The notes under the pieces were generated by a model. The model was not told the DNA's origin. It searched no databases and was given only the letters and a program-made list of their open reading frames with translations. Below, piece after piece: positions 31,155-35,116 of a stretch of DNA of 35,116 nt; position 1 is the first letter of the stretch, and each line of letters starts with the position of its first letter. Position numbers and translations under genes: made by a program. This stretch comes from GCA-003244245 sp036378735 (GTDB taxonomy: Bacteria; Actinomycetota; Actinomycetes; Mycobacteriales; Pseudonocardiaceae), in contig DASUVX010000023.1 in assembly GCA_036378735.1 (NCBI GenBank), positions 1-35,116 on the forward strand. Reading direction: 5' to 3'.

Positions 31155-32906
31155 GTGTGGCAGGCGCAGCGCGAGCACCCGCAGCCCATCGGGTCCGCTC
31201 CCGGGCAATTGGGTCCGGCGCAGCGAGCGGCGGACTGGCAGCGGTTGGCCGATGAACAGTTCGACGTCGTCGTTATCGGTGGCGGTGTGGTCGGTTGCGG
31301 TGCGGCGTTGGATGCCGCCACTCGCGGTCTCAAGGTAGCGCTGTTAGAAGCGCGGGATCTGGCCTCGGGAACGTCCAGCCGGTCGTCCAAGCTGTTCCAC
31401 GGTGGCCTGCGTTATCTGGAGCAGCTGGAGTTCGGGCTGGTCCGCGAGGCCCTGCACGAGCGGGAGCTGATGCTCACCCGGCTGGCGCCGCACCTGGTCA
31501 AGCCGGTCGGCTTCTTGTACCCGCTGGCGCACCGGATCTGGGAGCGGCCCTATGTCGCCGCCGGGCTGGCGCTCTACCAGACGCTGGGCGGGGCACGATC
31601 AGTGCCAGGTCAGCGGCATCTGACCCGGGCCGGAGCGCTGCGGTTAGCGCCGGCGTTGCGCCGCGACCATCTTGTCGGCGGGGTGCATTACTACGACGCG
31701 ATCACCGACGACGCCCGGCACACGATGACTGTGGCCCGGACAGCCGCTCAGTACGGCGCGGTGGTGCGCAGCTCCAGCCAGGTCATCGGCTTCCGGCGGG
31801 AAGCGGATCGGATTAGCGGAGTCCGGGTGCGGGATTGCGAGACCGGCGCGGAGACCGACGTCGATGCGCACGCGGTGCTCAACTGCACCGGGGTGTGGAC
31901 CGACGAGATCCAGCGGTTGTCCGGTGGGCGGGGTCGGTTCCGGATCCGCCCCTCCAAGGGCGTGCACATCGTGGTCCCGCGAGACCGCATCGTGTCGGAG
32001 AGCGCGCTGATCCTGCGCACCGCGACGTCGGTGCTTTTTGTCATCCCGTGGCGTAACCATTGGATCATCGGCACCACCGACACCTGGTGGAACCTCGACC
32101 TCGCGCATCCCGCGGCCACCCAAGCGGACATCGACTACCTACTCAACACCGTCAATGAGGTGCTGGCCACGCCGCTGAACGAGGACGACATCGAAGGCGT
32201 TTACGCAGGTTTGCGGCCCCTCCTGGCAGGCGAGAGCGAGCAGACCTCGCGGCTGTCCCGGGAACACGCCGTCGCCCGGGTCGCACCCGGTCTCGTCGCT
32301 ATCGCGGGCGGCAAGTACACCACCTACCGGGTGATGGCTGCCGATGCAGTGGATGCGGCGGTGCCCGACCTGCCCGGCCGGGTCGCGCCGTCCATCACCG
32401 ATAAAGTGCCGCTACTCGGCGCGGACGGGTACCACGCACTGGTCAACCAGGCCGACACGCTGGCCTCTCGGTACGGGCTGCACCCCTACCAGCTACGGCA
32501 TCTGCTGGATCGGTACGGCTCGGCGGTGCACCAGGTGCTGGCCCTGACTACGGATCGTCCGGATCTCCTGGCCCCGCTGACCGCGGCGCCGGACTACCTG
32601 CGTGTCGAGGTCGTGCACGCGGCCAGCCACGAGGGAGCCTTACATCTGGAGGATGTGTTGACCAGGCGCACCCGGATCTCGATCGAATACTCGCACCGGG
32701 GCGAGGCGTGCGCAGCCGAGGTCGCCGACCTGATGGCCGGGGTGCTGAACTGGACGGTCGCCGCACGGGACCGGGAGGTGCAGTTCTACCTCGCCCGGGT
32801 GGCCGCCGAGCGTGACTCGCAGCGCGCCCCTGACGACTCCGCCGCCGACGCCCGCCGCGCCGCCGCGCCCGACCCGCGCCTGCGACTCCTGGTGCCAGTC
32901 AGCTGA
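31155..32906 (+). CDS. glpD: Aerobic glycerol-3-phosphate dehydrogenase (FAD)
   Basis: Oxidises glycerol-3-phosphate to dihydroxyacetone phosphate at the membrane, feeding electrons to menaquinone. The 583-aa protein has the FAD Rossmann motif VVVIGGGVVGCGAALDAATRG (about 38-58), the family signature GTSSRSSKLFHGGLRYLEQ (about 72-90), HYYDAITDDARHT and LNCTGVWTDE. The substrate region RPSKGVHIVVPR, FVIPWRNHWIIGTTDT, GVYAGLRPLL and GGKYTTYRVMAADAVD follow. The C-terminal cap (about 390-555) is present. GTG 31155 follows GGGGGTAGGA. The Ala/Asp/Arg-rich tail (RAPDDSAADARRAAAPD) is unusual. Family B repeats start about 10 bases after the stop. Confidence 0.95.
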   Translation: MWQAQREHPQPIGSAPGQLGPAQRAADWQRLADEQFDVVVIGGGVVGCGAALDAATRGLKVALLEARDLASGTSSRSSKLFHGGLRYLEQLEFGLVREALHERELMLTRLAPHLVKPVGFLYPLAHRIWERPYVAAGLALYQTLGGARSVPGQRHLTRAGALRLAPALRRDHLVGGVHYYDAITDDARHTMTVARTAAQYGAVVRSSSQVIGFRREADRISGVRVRDCETGAETDVDAHAVLNCTGVWTDEIQRLSGGRGRFRIRPSKGVHIVVPRDRIVSESALILRTATSVLFVIPWRNHWIIGTTDTWWNLDLAHPAATQADIDYLLNTVNEVLATPLNEDDIEGVYAGLRPLLAGESEQTSRLSREHAVARVAPGLVAIAGGKYTTYRVMAADAVDAAVPDLPGRVAPSITDKVPLLGADGYHALVNQADTLASRYGLHPYQLRHLLDRYGSAVHQVLALTTDRPDLLAPLTAAPDYLRVEVVHAASHEGALHLEDVLTRRTRISIEYSHRGEACAAEVADLMAGVLNWTVAARDREVQFYLARVAAERDSQRAPDDSAADARRAAAPDPRLRLLVPVS

Positions 32907-32910
32907 TCAC

Positions 32911-33046
32911 CCCCTCGCGCGTGTCGCGCTCACATGCCCGGTGTGTCGCGCGCTAGTGCTCAGCGGCCAAAAATGCGAGCCGTGCACCGAGACGCGACAC
33001 AGCGGGCACGGAGACACGACACATCGGGCACCGAGACGCGGCACGC
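32911..33046. repeat. 22-bp repeats (family B) in opposed orientations between glpD and accA
   Basis: GTGTCGCG begins at 32921 and 32943 in glpD sense. After a 42-base spacer the complement appears at 32993 (CGCGACAC), 33015 (CACGACAC) and 33037 (CGCGGCAC), in accA sense. All spacings within a group are 22 bases. Both convergent genes therefore end in their own set of repeats, and the two sets can pair as a large imperfect inverted repeat. Confidence 0.9.
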
Positions 33047-33050
33047 CGGA

Positions 33051-34808
33051 TCAGGGGGTGATTGTGCAGAGGAGGGTGCCGTGAGTGACTGAGGTTCCCG
33101 GCTGCACGGTCAGGGCGGTGACGGTACCGGACTGGTGCGCCGTGACCGGGTTCTCCATTTTCATCGCTTCGAGTACCACGATGAGATCACCGACTTTCAC
33201 CATATCGCCGTCGGACACCGCGACCCGGACCACGGTGCCCTGCATGGGGGCAAGGACCGCGCCGCCCGATGCCGCGGCCACCCGGCCGCCGCCGCGTTTA
33301 CGTGGCCTGGCCCGAGCGGTGCCTCCGCCGCGCAAGCCGAGATCGCCCGGCAGCGACACCTCCAGCCGCCGACCGCCGACCTCCACGACCACCGTCTGGC
33401 GCGGCGCTGGCGGCGGCCCGGTCACCGCAGCGCCGGAAGGCTCCAGTGGCGCGGAGAACTCGGTCTCGATCCACCGGGTGTGCACCGCGAAGTGCTCGCC
33501 ATCGGCGGCAGCGAAGGCCGGGTGCGCCACGATCGCCCGGTGGAATGGGATGACGGTAGGGACGCCTTCGACCGTGAATTCCGACAGCGCCCGCCGGGAT
33601 CGCGCCAGCGCCTGCGGCCGGTCCGCGCCGACGACGATGAGCTTGGCGAGCATCGAATCGAACTCACCGCCGATCACGCTGCCGCCCCGCACCCCCGCGT
33701 CGAGCCGCACTCCCGGGCCCGACGGCGGGTCGAACACCGTGACGACGCCCGGGACCGGGAGGAACCCGCGAGCCGGGTCCTCGGCGTTGATCCGGAACTC
33801 GATCGCGTGGCCACGAGGCACCGGGTCCGCGGTGAGCGTCAACCGTTCACCGGCCGCGATCCGCAGCTGCTCGCGCACCAAATCCAGGCCGGTGGTCTCC
33901 TCCGACACTGGATGCTCTACCTGCAGCCGGGTATTGACCTCCAGAAAGAAGATCGAACCGTCGGGACCCACCAGGAACTCGACGGTGCCCGCTCCGGTGT
34001 AAGCCGCTTCCTCGCAGATCGCCCGGGCCGCCTCGTGGACGCACTGCCGTTGCTCAGCAGACAGGAACGGAGCCGGGGCCTCTTCCACCAGCTTCTGATA
34101 CCGGCGTTGTAGCGTGCAGTCGCGGGTGCCGACCACGACGACGGTGCCGTGCTGATCGGCCAGCACCTGCGCCTCCACGTGCCGCGGCCGCTCCAGATAG
34201 CGCTCCACGAAGCACTCGCCGCGCTCGAAAGCCGAGACAGCCTCACGCACCGCCGAATCGAACAGCTCAGGAATCTCTTCGATGTTGCGAGCGACTCTCA
34301 AACCGCGCCCGCCACCGCCGAAGGCGGCCTTGATGGCCACCGGCAGGCCGTGCTCCGCGGCGAAGGCCACCACCTCACCCGCCGCCGACACGGGATCCCT
34401 GGTACCCGGTACCAGCGGTGCCCCTGCCTTCGCGGCGAGCTGCCGGGCCGTGACCTTATCCCCCAGATCGCGGATCACCTGCGGCAACGGTCCGATCCAG
34501 AGCAGCCCGGCGTCGATCACCGCCTGGGCGAACTCGGCATTCTCGGCGAGGAAGCCGTAGCCGGGATGCACGGAGTCCGCACCGGCTCGGGCCGCAACGT
34601 CGAGCAGCTTGGCCGCGTTGAGGTAGGTATCCGGGGCGGTGCTGCCGCCCAGCGCGAACGCTTCGTCGGCCAGCGTGACGAACGGAGCATCCCGATCGCC
34701 GTCTGCGTAGACCGCGACGCTGGTCAGTCCGGCATCCCGGCAGGCCCGCATCACCCGGACGGCGATCTCTCCACGGTTGGCCACGAGCACCTTACGCAGC
34801 GTGGTCAC
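33051..34808 (-). CDS. accA3: Acyl-CoA carboxylase alpha subunit (biotin carboxylase plus biotin carrier)
   Basis: ATP- and bicarbonate-dependent carboxylation of biotin, serving acetyl-/propionyl-CoA carboxylase beta subunits in fatty acid and methylmalonyl-CoA synthesis. The 585-aa protein contains the N-terminal LRKVLVANRGEIAVRVMRAC, HPGYGFLAENAEFA, ATP-grasp loop FGGGGRGLRVAR, FVERYLERPRHVEAQVLAD, CTLQRRYQKLVEEAPAP and FLEVNTRLQVEHPVSEE. After a Pro/Arg-rich linker (about 470-510) comes the biotinyl domain with EAMKMEN, Lys at about residue 550. GTG 34808 is preferred to an upstream TTG. The symbol follows the mycobacterial orthologue near maf. It could supply methylmalonyl-CoA for the mutase pathway in this window (inference). 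Confidence 0.93.
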   Translation of the reverse strand: MTTLRKVLVANRGEIAVRVMRACRDAGLTSVAVYADGDRDAPFVTLADEAFALGGSTAPDTYLNAAKLLDVAARAGADSVHPGYGFLAENAEFAQAVIDAGLLWIGPLPQVIRDLGDKVTARQLAAKAGAPLVPGTRDPVSAAGEVVAFAAEHGLPVAIKAAFGGGGRGLRVARNIEEIPELFDSAVREAVSAFERGECFVERYLERPRHVEAQVLADQHGTVVVVGTRDCTLQRRYQKLVEEAPAPFLSAEQRQCVHEAARAICEEAAYTGAGTVEFLVGPDGSIFFLEVNTRLQVEHPVSEETTGLDLVREQLRIAAGERLTLTADPVPRGHAIEFRINAEDPARGFLPVPGVVTVFDPPSGPGVRLDAGVRGGSVIGGEFDSMLAKLIVVGADRPQALARSRRALSEFTVEGVPTVIPFHRAIVAHPAFAAADGEHFAVHTRWIETEFSAPLEPSGAAVTGPPPAPRQTVVVEVGGRRLEVSLPGDLGLRGGGTARARPRKRGGGRVAAASGGAVLAPMQGTVVRVAVSDGDMVKVGDLIVVLEAMKMENPVTAHQSGTVTALTVQPGTSVTHGTLLCTITP

Positions 34809-34911
34809 CCGCAACCGGCCTGCTCGGGTTCCACCTGGTCATCCCCGCTGTCCTCTCTTTGGCTGTGAGCGTTATCAAGCGTTCTCAACAGTGCCACAGC
34901 CGCGATGTCCC

Positions 34912-35116
34912 TCACGACCACAGCGACACCACGGCGATCCCGACCTCGGAGAGCAAGCGCCGGGTCAACGGCAGGCTGATGCCGATCACGCTGGACGGGT
35001 CACCGTCGATGCCCTCGACGAACCAGCCACCCCGGCCATCCAGCGTGAACCCGCCGGCCACGTGCAGCGGTTCGGCACTGTCGATGTAGGCCTCGATCTC
35101 CTCCGGTGACGGGCTG
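34912..35116 (-). CDS. maf: Maf-like nucleoside triphosphate pyrophosphatase, C-terminal part (runs off window)
   Basis: The last 67 codons of a Maf/Ham1-fold house-cleaning pyrophosphatase, which hydrolyses non-canonical or excess NTPs to NMPs. Visible are EEIEAYIDSAEPLHVAGGFTLDG, RGGWFVEGIDGDPSSVIG and LPLTRRLLSEVG, the conserved C-terminal blocks (normally EPxxxAGAFxIxGxG and GxxxNVxGLPL). The reading ends at TGA 34914-34912; the N-terminal two thirds lie beyond 35116. It sits about 100 bases upstream of the carboxylase on the same strand, comparable to the Rv3282-Rv3285 region of M. tuberculosis. In the gap (34809-34911) I see nothing notable. Confidence 0.92.
   Translation of the reverse strand, partial: SPSPEEIEAYIDSAEPLHVAGGFTLDGRGGWFVEGIDGDPSSVIGISLPLTRRLLSEVGIAVVSLWS

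Noticed and set aside
32947..32992. tRNA or other structured RNA in the glpD-accA gap
   Set aside because: No cloverleaf or TPsiC-like GGTTCNA motif; the spacer is short and flanked by the repeats.

Overview
This is high-GC actinobacterial DNA (roughly two thirds G+C by eye, strong GTG-start usage). The gene set folD-DUF3017-mdh, icd, trpS-yihY, dacB, cdd, PNP, amiB/amiA, glpK/glpD, accA3-type carboxylase and maf resembles chromosomal housekeeping neighbourhoods of Mycobacteriales and Pseudonocardiales. Pseudonocardiales is my best guess (inference from gene order and protein sequence only). I see no integrase, transposase, plasmid or phage gene, tRNA, rRNA or CRISPR array.

Layout. 1-4.5 kb: a frameshifted YdcZ-family transporter relic, folD and DUF3017, LDH-like malate dehydrogenase, a large hairpin, a DUF2252 protein ending in a double palindrome, and an ABC-2 permease relic. 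4.5-9.8 kb: icd, a membrane-anchored SH3-domain protein, trpS, yihY, a 62-aa membrane protein, and cinA on the minus strand. 9.8-14.4 kb: an ABC exporter, then the minus-strand operon dacB - P-loop kinase - uronate dehydrogenase-like SDR. 14.4-20 kb: a broken cytidine deaminase, a coiled-coil protein, a conserved actinobacterial protein, and a TetR/mycothiol-enzyme operon divergent from an FAD monooxygenase across a clean palindromic operator. 20-24.2 kb: purine nucleoside phosphorylase, a second large hairpin, a transmembrane Ser/Thr kinase, and a divergent methylmalonyl-CoA mutase subunit without a B12 domain. 24.2-28 kb: an AT-richer gap, an amiB relic coupled to intact amiA, a frameshifted DUF559-type nuclease gene, and a GGCT-like protein. 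28-35.1 kb: a tiny secreted/anchored protein, glpK, an MFS transporter, glpD, the biotin-dependent carboxylase alpha subunit, and the 3' end of maf.

Two themes run through the window. First, gene decay: five loci (YdcZ transporter, ABC-2 permease, cdd, amiB, DUF559 nuclease) are broken, while the central-metabolism genes are intact. Second, unexplained repeats at gene 3' ends: two copies of a 29-33 bp-stem hairpin built from self-complementary units, one double palindrome of different sequence but the same nested design, and clusters of an exactly 22-bp-periodic repeat downstream of amiA, the GGCT gene, glpD and accA. In all four cases the 22-bp repeat has the same orientation relative to the gene it follows.

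Many genes carry a TANNNT-like -10 hexamer 6-9 nt before the start codon, so leaderless transcription looks common here. Metabolically the window links the TCA cycle (mdh, icd), glycerol use (glpK, glpD), propionyl/methylmalonyl-CoA handling (mutase, acyl-CoA carboxylase), purine salvage (PNP) and wall remodelling (DacB).
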